Positions 8,601 through 17,895 of a stretch of DNA of 17,895 nucleotides are shown in pieces. The position numbers were made by a program, and so were the translations under genes. The DNA is from Discostella pseudostelligera (taxonomy: Eukaryota > Bacillariophyta > Thalassiosirophyceae > Thalassiosirales > Thalassiosiraceae), in assembly GCA_036940085.1 (NCBI GenBank), contig JALLBK010000540.1:1-17895 (forward strand). Direction: 5' to 3'. The stretch's first letter is position 1. Each line of letters begins with the position of its first letter. The notes under the pieces were generated by a model. The model made no database searches, was not told the origin of the DNA, and saw nothing but the letters and a program-made list of their open reading frames with translations.

Positions 8601-11600
8601 TCATGAACTTTTTTCTTGATCGAGTAGACATATCGAAGTCGCTTCAAATCAAATGGCTGCCAATGACTTGATGGCCGTAGATGGAGAACATAATGAACTT
8701 GACGCAACGTCATGTATGGAGCAATACGGCTCACAAGATTTGAAAATGACTGGGCCAGAGGAAGCTGTGGCTTATCTTGCAATATTTGATACAATTCTCT
8801 TGCTGTTGGAATACCGTCATATCGGGTTGGGTCTATGCACTCAGATAGAGGTGGAACTTCTGTCTCCTCGATCGGTTGTTGTATCGACGACATAGGTCCA
8901 AGCAAAACAGCAGCCCATTTGACACCTCGATCAATTTCGGCTGCCCATTCATCGTACGCTTCCACGTGCTTTCGCAAGAGTTCCTTCGCTTTGATTACAT
9001 CGAGCCCATTCCCTGCCACCACACGCCGGATGATAGGTAATACTTCATCTACTTGACTGGTGTCCTCGCACAGGAACAATGACACAAGGCGAGCCAGTTT
9101 ATATCCCGGAATCACTTGACCCGGATCGCTTATTCCCTCCTGGTCAAAAATTTCTTTAGCTCTCCAAACCTTTGTCAGAATGTAACGAAGGGCTCGCTCA
9201 ATGTCAGCATTGATAAGTTTGGTGATTGCCAACAGCTGGTGCATTGTCTTCTTGTCATGAAGAATATCCAAAATGCGAGCAGGAGAATCATCATCTGGTG
9301 AAACGATCGCGTTGAAGAATTTCCAGTCATACAGGCCAACTTTGTTCTCCCGAGTGGTGGAGGCTTGCGTGAAAGATAAACCCCCCACCGATGACACATC
9401 CAAGTTCAAGCGGCCGTGGCATAAGTCCTTGATTAACAACGAAACTTGCTGCCTATCTTCGTGGTCGCTTTGGGCAGGTGTCTTACCCGGTGATGTTGTC
9501 TGGAGAACTGGAGAGCTACCTTGGAAATCCCAAGCAACTTCGCATTGCGTAGTTCCTTCAAACATCATGTTGACAACACTATGCTGCACTTTCACTGCAA
9601 AGGTAGTTTCGGTAGGAACAATGACTCTGCGATGATCCTGATCGCGCCAACAACACGTGAGAAATAATGTTCTACACCGCGTACGAACAATAGCAAGCAT
9701 ACCAACGATCTCACCAGATTGAACGAGGCCTCTTTTAGACGCAATGATACCGTCGATCCGCTAAAGTCTATCTCGTACGCCTCAAGCGGATTGAAAACAT
9801 TTGGACCCAAGCTTGACGAAGATGCTACTAGAGTTTGGGGTCTCAAATGGCAAGTAACAGTGCCATCAAACGTTCCAAGAATGAATGAACATAATTTTGA
9901 ACCCTCGAATATCTCTAACTCAGGAAACTCATTCACTTTGATCTCGCTAGTCGACGAAAAGGAGCTTACACCGAAATCTGCGATACATTTTATTCCTTCC
10001 TTGACGAGGATAGTAGAATTGAGAGAACCTTGGCTAATCATGGATTCATCCAAGCCTCCCAGTGCCCGAAACGTCAGACGGCCGCCCTCCATTTCCGGTA
10101 TGCTTCGCGAATTGCCATCATCGAAATAATTAATGCTCTGCTTGGGCAGATAAATGTTTTGTATTCCTGCAGTGACATCAAGTGCAGGTAGATGACGGAG
10201 GATGTTCCTTTTTCTTAGTTGTTCACTTGGATCGGCAACTGCTCCTTCCCTCGCAAAGATGGTGCCGTATGCATAAATTGATTCCATGATGCAAGAGATT
10301 ATTGTACCACCTTTGAGCATTGGGTGTGATGCACCATACGATAAAGAAACCGCGTCAATATTCGTTTCGTCGCCAATGTCGAATACATAATCGTACTCGA
10401 CGAGGTGCTTCTTCGAACGACTCATTTTTGGCACATAGGTATCGGGAAAGAGCATGAGTGCATGAATCGGAGGGGAATCATTATTGGCAATGGATGATAA
10501 ATGTCGCTTCGCCATTCCCGGTGATGGACGCCGATCCGACACACTAGTGCTTTCGCTTGCTCGGCATACAACCATACTTCCAGACAATGTTACCATACTC
10601 CTCGTCGGAACAGCGGCGGTCTCGTCTTCATGACGGCCAAGACAGCGATTAACATTCAGTACAATCTTATCGTTGCTTATCGAGCCATTGATCGAGGTCT
10701 CAAAATACCACGGCATAAGAGAATTAGAATCGAACGCCTTCGTGTGTATACGGCCAGTTGGTGAGGCGGCAGCACCGGTGTGATTTGTTACCCATGAAAT
10801 TAACGATTCGTTTGATGAATCCCTCGTCATTCTCGGGACCGTAAATGGAGGCGCATGAGATTCTCTTCTTGAATTTGCAACTTCTCTACCATGCATCATC
10901 TCAAATGATAGGGTGATGCCACCTGCCATTGTCAAGTCAACTTCCACGGCTGGTGGTGTAACGACCGCCTTCACGGTGCTACTCCAGGAGTCCAACGCGT
11001 TCAGTGCAGCCACTGAAATTTTCTCATCGCTTATGTTTTCTCTGCGTAGTCTGGCACTTGCCAGTGGCTGCTTCGTCATCAAGTACTCCAGCAATGCATG
11101 TGGTTGGGGAATAATAAATGCTGGAAGCTGAAAGCTAATGAAAGGAAATGGGATCCAGTCAAATAGAAGCAAATGCCCAGTAAACGACAGACTCAGGCGC
11201 CATTGAGTTGTTCCATCCGTCCCCACGGCACCCCAGAAAATGGGCGTGGCCTTCACTCTACCCAAATGCACTTGACATCTACTCTCGATCAACCACAAGA
11301 ACTTTTCAAGGAGGAACCACAGAGATGCCAAGAATTCAACGATGAATCCGACCACCTGCATCCGCCTGAGTTTGGGAAGTGCTCGATCTTCGAACAAATT
11401 CGGAAAATGTAGCAGGGTCGGTGCCACATTACCAAGCCTAAGAGGAGGATCGAATATCAAATCTGCACTCTTCACCATTGGACGAGATCTCGATGTCGTG
11501 GGACGAGTTGTATCCAAGTCTTCGTCCAACGAAAATCGCTCTGATCCGATGGTAACACTCGCAGATACTTTGCACCCTTTTTGTACTGTCGCTGAATCAT

Positions 11601-12417
11601 CATTGGCATTGTCAGTAATGATATCATTACTCCCATTCTTCGAATCGAACCAAAACTGCGGTCGTCTTTCATCCTTATCAAGCGGAATGACATGTCGGCC
11701 CTGTCGAAGTCGAATTTGTGCCTGCATGTGAATGGCATGGATTAGATCCGCAGTGAGGCCATTCGTTATTACCTCCATATCGGATGAGGAAAGTAGCGGT
11801 GCAAAAGAGTCGGGTAGTCCATGTAGAATTGCATTTTTTCTAGGTTGCTGCTTTGCTTTCTTCGCACGCGATGACTGTTGCCATTGCTCAAGCCCCTTGG
11901 GCTGTTTGGAACTGGCACTGTCTCCAACCGCCTTCTCTACACCATTGTCGAGCGTTCGTGATGCCTCCCCAGTCCAAGAAGTGCTAGCAAAATCATCCGA
12001 AAACAAACTGATCTCATCGTCATTCTCCTCCGTAGCCGTAGTGGCATGACGATCTTTCATTCCAGAACTCATCTTGCCTGAGACAGTAACAGTACCATTC
12101 GAAGATGAAGATTGATATGCATTAGTAGCCATCCCAAAGACATAATCGTCTGGTTTGAACAACACCTGCAGTACCGGTCGTCGTGGCAATTTCTTCGTCG
12201 GTACTGGCGGTGGTCGAGTGAAGACATTGAATTTTTGTGCCACAGCCAGCAATGCAAGCAGTGTGGCAAAAATGACGAGATAGATATCAGCGTGGGGTAC
12301 ATCGGCGAGGAGAACATGATTGATCGCATTGATAAGCGACAGGCATTTCGAACTACCAATGCCGAGGGCAATGCAGATTGATGGTTGGAGCTCGCCTTGG
12401 ATTTGAAATTCGTCCAT
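5636..12417 (-). CDS. Giant membrane-anchored protein with C-terminal alpha/beta-hydrolase-like domain (8 exons)
   Basis: The model on the minus strand is exons 12417-9703, 9583-7517, 7425-7031, 6955-6939, 6821-6597, 6515-6257, 6182-5917 and 5838-5636, about 2,048 residues with matching phases. Seven introns of roughly 74-120 bases mostly have GTAAG or GTGAG donors. The exon 1/2 border is uncertain (see findings), and exon 5 could start at 6812. The start ATG has a strong context (GCCATGG). Residues 45-61 are a likely transmembrane helix; a second hydrophobic stretch lies at about 354-378. Residues 80-1600 are unrecognised: a beta-rich first half, then helical segments. The last 350 residues resemble an alpha/beta hydrolase, with TAMGVITEG, GYSQGCAN (candidate nucleophile Ser near 1791), a VYDAVGHP segment and THHWSPL near 1982 (candidate His). 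The substrate is unknown; a lipid role at a membrane is only a guess. If intron 1 were retained, exon 1 alone would encode about 941 residues ending at 9592. Confidence 0.7.
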
Positions 12418-12950
12418 GGCAATAATTGGAGACAATTACTCTAATATCACTCTCTCTCGGTCGAATGCATTGGCATTGGCACTGGCACTGGCACTGAAGT
12501 TGAATCGGTGGATCAACGTCGCTAGAAATAGAGATGGAATGAAAGGACGGAGAGCGGAGAGGAGAAGATGATGATGGAATAATGATAGAGTATCTTAATC
12601 CTGATAGCTCCTAATGTGTTTGGTGTTGGTTTTTGGAGTTGGAGTTGGACGTCCGTAGTCCGTAGGGCGGGCGGCGGCGACATCGCCATCGTCGTCGACG
12701 GTCGGTCGGTGAGAGCGACGCACGCACTCGTCGGAGTCTCCCGCCAAATCATTGCCACGTGTAAACTGTTAGAGTCGAGTCAAATGAATCTCCGCTCCTC
12801 TCCGGACTCTCCGCGCCCTTTCTCTGCCTGTCCGTCGGCTTTCCCGCCATTATTCGAGAGCGCAAGGAGCGAAATTTTGGCGGGAACTTTCTTTCAGCAA
12901 CCAGCGACACCACACAAACGCCAAATCCAAAATCCACCTCTAGCTTGACC
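12418..12950. promoter_or_regulatory. Divergent promoter with paired E2F-like sites
   Basis: These 533 bases separate the divergent start codons at 12417 (-) and 12951 (+). TTCCCGCC lies at 12841-12848 and, inverted, TTGGCGGGAA at 12877-12886, about 65-110 bases from the plus-strand start. A related CTCCCGCCAAA lies near 12738-12748. The stretch 12656-12735 is rich in CpG. A hexamer repeat lies near the minus-strand start. No TATA box stands out. Confidence 0.55.
12467..12496 (+). repeat. Short hexanucleotide repeat (TGGCAY)
   Basis: About five copies of TGGCAT/TGGCAC are arranged head to tail in the 5' leader of the giant minus-strand gene. Copies differ only in the last base. Confidence 0.75.
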
Positions 12951-14090
12951 ATGATGCACCGAGCGGCACCCCTACTAGCACGTCCGTCGGCACATTGCTA
13001 CAGGGGGAAATTCAGCTCTATGCTCGACATGGGTGGTATCGCCCAAGCAAATGCCGACACTCGTATCAATGTAGGGAAGAATAATAAGATACGAGCTGTG
13101 GCGCTTGACTTTCATTTGATAACCCGCTCGATCGAGGAGCGTCGGCGGCTGGCAAATGGGGAAGACGCGAGATTAGGAAACAAACCGCTGGGATCAGCGA
13201 CGTCAACTACACCGTTAGTATCATCTTCGGCAACGCCTGATACCTCGCTTGTAGAAATGATAGCATCATTATTGAATATTAAACTTGGGGGTGACACCAA
13301 AGCAAAACGACCTGAAACTGATGATGTGTCGGCGATACTTGGAACTACAGATACGAAAGAGAAACAATCCACTATTAGCAAAGAACCATCCTCTCCACAT
13401 TTAGATATAAGAATGAAATACGCTTCGAAATTACGCAACAAAATTGATGGTGGTGTTGCTGGCCTCGAATTAGCTAATTCAGCAAAGGAAGATACAATGA
13501 AGCGTGGCGATGCATCCATACATTTGGCAGCACGTGATTTACTATCATCCGGGGCAATGGGAGGAGGAGAAGCAGCTAATCCTTCCTCGACACGATGGCT
13601 TGCCTCCACGGGCGTGGGACAACTTCTTTCATTTCTCACAAGTAGATCCATGCAGATTGCATTACTTCCATTACCATCGACATCGTCGCATCCACAAACT
13701 GATGCGGATGTGGAGCGAACATCTCGGGAGATGGAAAGTCTTACGAAACAGTTACCAAATGTTCAATTTGATTTGTTAGTTTCGGATGGTAGGCGTAGGG
13801 GGAAGGAAAGGACAGAAAGATCAAACGACAATACCGCCGAAGATGTACTACTGAACCGTGTCCTGGCAAAAATGAACGACGTCCCACCCCTGAAAATTAT
13901 GGTAGTTTCTGATCGTGACGACTATTTGAAGGCTGCTCGTGACAATGGAATGTTTACTTGTCGTGTTCGGCCGAAGAATACGCGATGTGGGAATATAACT
14001 GCAAGTTATGATGTCGAGGATGTGGGCAGTGTCAAAGATGCCATCAATGATGTTAATGGCATCAGCTTCAATTCTGCATTGAAGGGATGA
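12951..14090 (+). CDS. HAD-fold-like protein, possibly organelle-targeted
   Basis: This is an intronless 379-residue protein starting at the first of two adjacent ATG codons (context gaccATGATG). The N-terminus (MMHRAAPLLARPSAHCYRG) is basic with no acidic residues, like a mitochondrial or plastid presequence. A strand ending ALDFHLIT (51-58) resembles HAD motif I, and LKIMVVSDRDDYLKAARDNGMFTCRV (starting near 314) resembles the C-terminal HAD motif with its Asp pair and the following helix and strand. The usual DxD of motif I is D-F-H here, so classical phosphatase activity is doubtful. Residues about 60-250 are low-complexity, rich in Ser, Thr and Ala, and look like a disordered insert. It shares its promoter with the giant gene. 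Classification rests on two motifs; it could be a degenerate or unrelated Rossmann-type protein. Confidence 0.6.
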   Translation: MMHRAAPLLARPSAHCYRGKFSSMLDMGGIAQANADTRINVGKNNKIRAVALDFHLITRSIEERRRLANGEDARLGNKPLGSATSTTPLVSSSATPDTSLVEMIASLLNIKLGGDTKAKRPETDDVSAILGTTDTKEKQSTISKEPSSPHLDIRMKYASKLRNKIDGGVAGLELANSAKEDTMKRGDASIHLAARDLLSSGAMGGGEAANPSSTRWLASTGVGQLLSFLTSRSMQIALLPLPSTSSHPQTDADVERTSREMESLTKQLPNVQFDLLVSDGRRRGKERTERSNDNTAEDVLLNRVLAKMNDVPPLKIMVVSDRDDYLKAARDNGMFTCRVRPKNTRCGNITASYDVEDVGSVKDAINDVNGISFNSALKG

Positions 14091-15496
14091 ATCGTTACCT
14101 CGTTCCTCGTTCGAATGAGCGCGAGAGAATGACAGTATTGCGTAGCTGTATTTGAACTACTACCTGGGTAATTATTCTCCGCCATAGAACCAGCACAGTA
14201 TAGAATTGTATTTTACTTTGTTTCTCCTTCCAGAGATAAAATCAAATCCCACTCTCATCTAGTAATCATCATATTTGCTGTAATGTTATTTGGGGAGAAC
14301 ATAATAGGTAAGGTGATCTTAGCACTTCTGCTTGAATTGTGGGGACAATGCTGGTGACTGAGGTGCTATGATGCAAGTTGCAAGTGCTCCTGAGAGTGGG
14401 GTGTAAGAAGCTGCTCTGAGCAGCAATGTACGCAAAAAGATGAAAAAGAGACTGAGGATGTTGCATGAGAAACAATAAGCCATGTAGGCAAGAAGTAGGT
14501 GGTGAGTAAGTGGTGGTGATACAGACAACACATGCAGGTTAGTGGTATGCAACAAAGAGCTGATGAGCAATGATTGATACAACCAGGGGAAGCTAGAAGA
14601 AGAAGGACATGTGGTGGGGACAAAAAATTAAAGGAAGAGAACCCAATAAAAGCAAGGAAGATGTCAAATGGTCAGCAGTGATATGCGTGATGAGTGCTGA
14701 TGGTGGTGCAAGAAGTTGCAGTGAGCTGAGGACACAAATACAAGCTGATAAAGAGGATAAGCACTATATGCATGACAACAAAAATAAGCTAACACATTAG
14801 TAGTTTCAAGTTTCATGCAACTAGTAGTCATGTGGTGGAAAGTTGTGGTGGTCAGGGGTTTAGTTTTTGTACACTGGACACTGGTGGTGAGAAGTGACAG
14901 CAAGTGAATTGGCATGATATGGAAGCAGTGGCAGCAGCTGAAGAGGCTGAAGAGGCTGAAGGAGAGGAGTGAAGCAAATGAAAGCTGAAGAGTCATGATG
15001 ATGCAAGAACTGCAACAGGAAGGGTGCTTCTTATTCAGCTATTTAGGAGTCTAATGCATTCAACTGCAGCACTTCAATTACCATTAATAGGAAGCTTCTT
15101 CCTTGTTCTTGTGAGACGTTGCATGATTGTCATTCACTTCTCACTTCTCATTCTTCTGCAGTTGCTTACTCCTTGTCCTCTGCACGCTCCTCATGCTACT
15201 TCTTGACCTGAAATAGGAATGAAGAATTTGGATTCTGCTAGTAGTTAACAAATGTTGTTGGGCATTGGCTGAGATAAAGATATTCATCGGTGGGTGATGT
15301 AGGCAAATTACTTCATGGTGTAAGCTCCTCTCCTCTGCTCCTTTCCCATCACAATGTCAATACAATCACCATGGGGGTGGCCTTGCACTTGCAATCTAGG
15401 ATGAAGGAGCACAATATTATGGAGCAACAGTGAGCACTGAGCTCCAAGCACAAGAAGGAACACTGCCAGGCAGTAAATGTACCAGAAAGAGCAAGG

Positions 15497-15735
15497 GTCA
15501 CCAGTATGAGTACAAGTACCAGTAGGAGCACCAGTAGGAGCACCAGTACTAGGAGCTAGGAGCTAGGAGCACCAGTACTAGGAGAAGTACCACCAGGAGG
15601 AGTACCACCAGTAGGAGCACCAGTAGGAGCACCACCAGTAGGAGCACCAGTAGCACCAGTCACCAGTACCAGTGCTGGTATGATACTAGCACCAGTAGGA
15701 GTACCAGTAGCACCAGCAGCACCTCCTGTCTCCTG
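15497..15735. repeat. Degenerate minisatellite, unit near ACCAGTAGGAGC
   Basis: Many imperfect copies of ACCAGTAGGAGC and shortened forms such as ACCAGT and TAGGAGC run almost continuously. Inside is a triplicated CTAGGAG unit near 15550-15570. On the minus strand the unit reads as Thr-Gly-Ala-Pro repeats in one frame, which creates a 68-codon open frame at 15762-15556. Weaker copies continue to about 15890. Confidence 0.8.
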
Positions 15736-15895
15736 TATGAGGCACCAGCAGCCACCAGCCACTCACAGCAGTAGAATAAGGGGCGGCACCATTAAGCACA
15801 CAATTGGTGCAACAAGTAGTAGAAAGCACCAGCAGTAGGAGCACCAATAGAAAGACCAGTAGGAGTCTCGGTAGGAGCAACAGTAGTAGTAGTGC

Positions 15896-16165
15896 ATGCA
15901 TGAGGTTGAGGTGCATGGTGCATGAGGAGTTGAGGAGACATGGGCCATGCTGCAGCATCATGCATGAGGAGCATGAGGAGCCAGCATGCATGAGGAGAGG
16001 CATGAGAAGGATCATGAGGTGCATGAGGAGGATCATCATGCAAAGCAGATGAGGAGCCATGAGGACATGAGGGGCCATGGGCCATGCAGCATGAGGAAAC
16101 ATGCTGCTGCATCATGCATAAGGATGAGCATGAGGAGCCATGCATGAGGAGCATGCTGATGTGGT
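15896..16165. repeat. Degenerate repeat, core CATGAGGAG
   Basis: The 9-mer CATGAGGAG and close variants (CATGAGGAC, CATGAGGTG, CATGAGAAG) recur a dozen or so times with irregular short spacers containing GCATG and GCCATGG words. The irregular spacing and decay suggest an old tandem array. Confidence 0.7.
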
Positions 16166-17185
16166 GGGCAGAGGAGTGATAATGATGCAATCTGTGGATG
16201 TTGTGTGGTGATAATGATCTATGATGGTGATGATGATCAATGATGGTGATGAGGCAAGCCAGGAACACCGTAACAAAAGTCAAGCTCAGCAGGAGTGGGG
16301 AGTGATGATGGCTGATGCTGATGCACTGAACACTGCTGATGAGAGATGCAGCAAGCCAAGTGGTAAGTGGAGATGAGTGATTGTGGTGCAAGCTGAGAAG
16401 GGATGCTGTGATACTGACATGCACTTTGAAGAATTTTCCCAAAGGGAAATTAATTGATTGCAGTCCTGCCAGGGGGTGCCAGCTGTGGTCCAGCCACCAC
16501 TAGCTATATCTCAGCACAGTACTGGTATGATGGTTCACACCCAATATACAGGGAAAATGGCACAAGAAGGAAACTCTTGGGGTGCTGATTGCTGGTGCAA
16601 GAGGTTCAAAATGAGGAGTAGATAAACTAATACAGAGCTTTAGTAGAGTGGGATGAGGATGAGGAGTGATGAAGCCTGATGAGTGTGGTGGGGATAATAC
16701 AAGTTGAATGCCATCACCACAATCCTTACCACTTAATATTGCTCCTGAAGAAGAAGTGGAGATGAAAGCAGAGTGGTGTTGAGAGTGGGCACCAATGACT
16801 ACAAGCTCAAGCAGTAGTAAGAGTCAAGAATCAAGCAAAATGAGCCTGAGAATGGAGAATGTATGAGGGACAGAAGGGAGGATGATCCTGCAGCAAGAAG
16901 AAGTGCCGGTGGTTGTTGGCAACAAGCACAGGGTCATGAGAGATGCAGCACAAGCTGAGGAGTAGGAGTTATTTGGGAGTGACATGAATGGCAAAAGAAG
17001 AAGGTAGAAGGACTTACTAATAGGATGATGATCAGCAGGAAAAGGATCAGCGGAGGAGGTGGGTGATGATTGCTGATGGAGAGGGTGCAAGCTGAGACAC
17101 CCAAGGATGAGAGGAAGTTTTGATGGTGAGGATGCAAACTGAGGAGGAACTACCAACAACCAAGATGAAGAACTACTAGGTAGTA

Positions 17186-17509
17186 CTCCCTCTGTCCCAC
17201 AAATTTTGGCAAACTGTCATTTGAAGCTCGAAATAAGGGTTCCGCTAATCGTATGATGATGTTTGATAGCTTGTTGGAGAGCCCTGATCAAGATGATTTC
17301 ATCAATATCAAATTCATTAACTCAATATATTCCATCCATGTCAAATTTGGAAAACACTTTTCAAAAAGTGATTTTGGCGCCAACATCTTGGCAATAGCTA
17401 TCAAGAAACAATAGTTTTGTATGAACGTAGGAATAGTACTCAAAATAGCCAAAATTTTGTTGACCAGTCTGTCCATTGAGTTTGGCAAAATTTTGTGGGA
17501 CAGAGGGAG
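17186..17509. mobile_element. Stowaway-like MITE (Tc1/mariner type), non-autonomous
   Basis: The element is 324 bases long with terminal inverted repeats. The left end CTCCCTCTGTCCCACAAA (17186-17203) is matched perfectly by the reverse complement of the right end (17492-17509). The similarity then continues for about 14 more bases with one indel and few mismatches. It is flanked by TA on both sides, and the flank TAGTA is present at 17181-17185 and 17510-17514. Stowaway elements of plants typically start CTCCCTCCGT and duplicate TA, so the resemblance is close. No transposase is encoded. The interior has several CpG, unlike the sequence around it. Confidence 0.85.
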
Positions 17510-17514
17510 TAGTA

Positions 17515-17895
17515 CAAGATGAATGCAAGAAGCAAGCAGGCACAAGGACCATGTTCTTACAAGAATCAATAATCAAGATGATGAGTAATGAGTTATGATG
17601 ATGGAAGCTCCACAGAGGAGCTATATCTTGTACACTCAATGGCGAACTGTTTCAAATATGACTGTTTTTTGTTTGTTTGTACAAATTATTGCTTTAAAAC
17701 AACAGTTTGCTATCATTTACAAAAGGTTTTGTTATGGATGGTGTTCAAGACTATTATAGTACTCTCGTATTGTTTCACATACAAACAATAATTTTTATTC
17801 CTATTCCTGTGTTTGTTATAAATACAAAACATACTTTTAGTCAAAGAGTCAATATTGTAGATTTGTTACAATAAAGTGTCTATTTGAAGCAGATT
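17515..17895. other. Right flank, AT-rich, no gene seen
   Basis: Up to about 17620 the sequence resumes the A/G-rich texture seen left of the MITE, as expected if the element inserted into that block. From about 17640 it becomes AT-rich with TTTGTTTGTA and ACAAACAAT words that may be partly inverted copies of each other. I see no coding frame or RNA gene. Confidence 0.5.

Larger units (their letters stand above)
14091..17183. other. Gene-free, CpG-depleted, low-complexity block
   Basis: The first 190 bases are ordinary 3' flank of the HAD-like gene. From about 14281 the texture changes. The plus strand is rich in A and G with many TG, CA and GATG/GGTGG words, and CpG nearly vanishes: by eye I count about 10 CpG between 14281 and 17160. 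Open frames exist on the minus strand but are His-, Cys- and Ser-rich products of the skewed composition. Local repeats include CTGAAGAGG units near 14938-14966, two minisatellites listed separately, and GATGATG-type runs around 16200-16255. No RNA gene or transposon protein is recognisable. Confidence 0.7.

Noticed and set aside
13112..13651. 179-codon minus-strand open frame
   Set aside because: It lies wholly antisense to the HAD-like gene and has no recognisable motif.
15497..15735. Possible CRISPR-like array
   Set aside because: Repeats are short, irregular and directly adjacent with no unique spacers, and the host looks eukaryotic.
15792..16442. 216-codon minus-strand frame rich in His, Ser and Cys
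   Set aside because: It begins at a TTG and its content follows from the TG/CA-rich repeats; there is no domain and no evidence of splicing.
17288..17569. 93-codon minus-strand frame across the MITE
   Set aside because: It crosses the element's end into flanking DNA and shows no transposase motif.
17640..17895. Possible second MITE or inverted repeat in the AT-rich end
   Set aside because: Only short words such as TTTGTTTGTA recur in inverted form; no clear ends or target duplication are visible before the window stops.

Overview
The window looks like nuclear DNA of a compact eukaryote, most likely a diatom or related stramenopile. I reconstructed three spliced genes. Their introns are short (51 to about 126 bases), bounded by GT...AG, and the phases match across every junction modelled. 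Genes lie close together on both strands, and none is preceded by a bacterial ribosome-binding site. The diatom assignment is inference from this style, not from a marker gene.

From left to right: (1) 1-790 has no convincing gene but holds three TTCCCGCC motifs. (2) 791-1735 (+) is an intronless FkbM-family methyltransferase with an N-terminal membrane anchor. (3) 2978-1996 (-) is a three-exon gene for an unrecognised protein of about 288 aa with a Gln-rich coiled-coil end, convergent with gene 2. (4) 3279-5259 (+) is a three-exon gene for about 598 aa: a CoaX-like (type III) pantothenate kinase domain fused to two C-terminal Tudor-like modules. (5) 12417-5636 (-) is an eight-exon gene for about 2,048 aa: an N-terminal membrane segment, a long unrecognised middle and a C-terminal alpha/beta-hydrolase-like domain with a GYSQG nucleophile elbow. 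(6) 12951-14090 (+) is a HAD-fold-like protein of 379 aa with a possible organelle-targeting N-terminus.

Genes 3/4 and 5/6 are divergent pairs. Both shared promoters carry inverted pairs of an E2F-like motif (TTGGCGGGAA / TTCCCGCC), and the same motif occurs three times upstream of gene 2. This suggests shared, possibly cell-cycle, control; it is inferred from motif resemblance only.

From about 14.28 kb to the right end I see no convincing gene. The stretch 14.28-17.18 kb is strikingly poor in CpG and contains degenerate minisatellites. A 324-base Stowaway-like MITE with 18-base identical terminal ends and a TA (possibly TAGTA) target duplication sits at 17186-17509. The last 380 bases are AT-rich.

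I see no operon-like defence or biosynthetic system. The most unusual items are the CoaX-Tudor fusion, the giant hydrolase protein, the repeated E2F-like promoter motifs and the CpG-depleted block.
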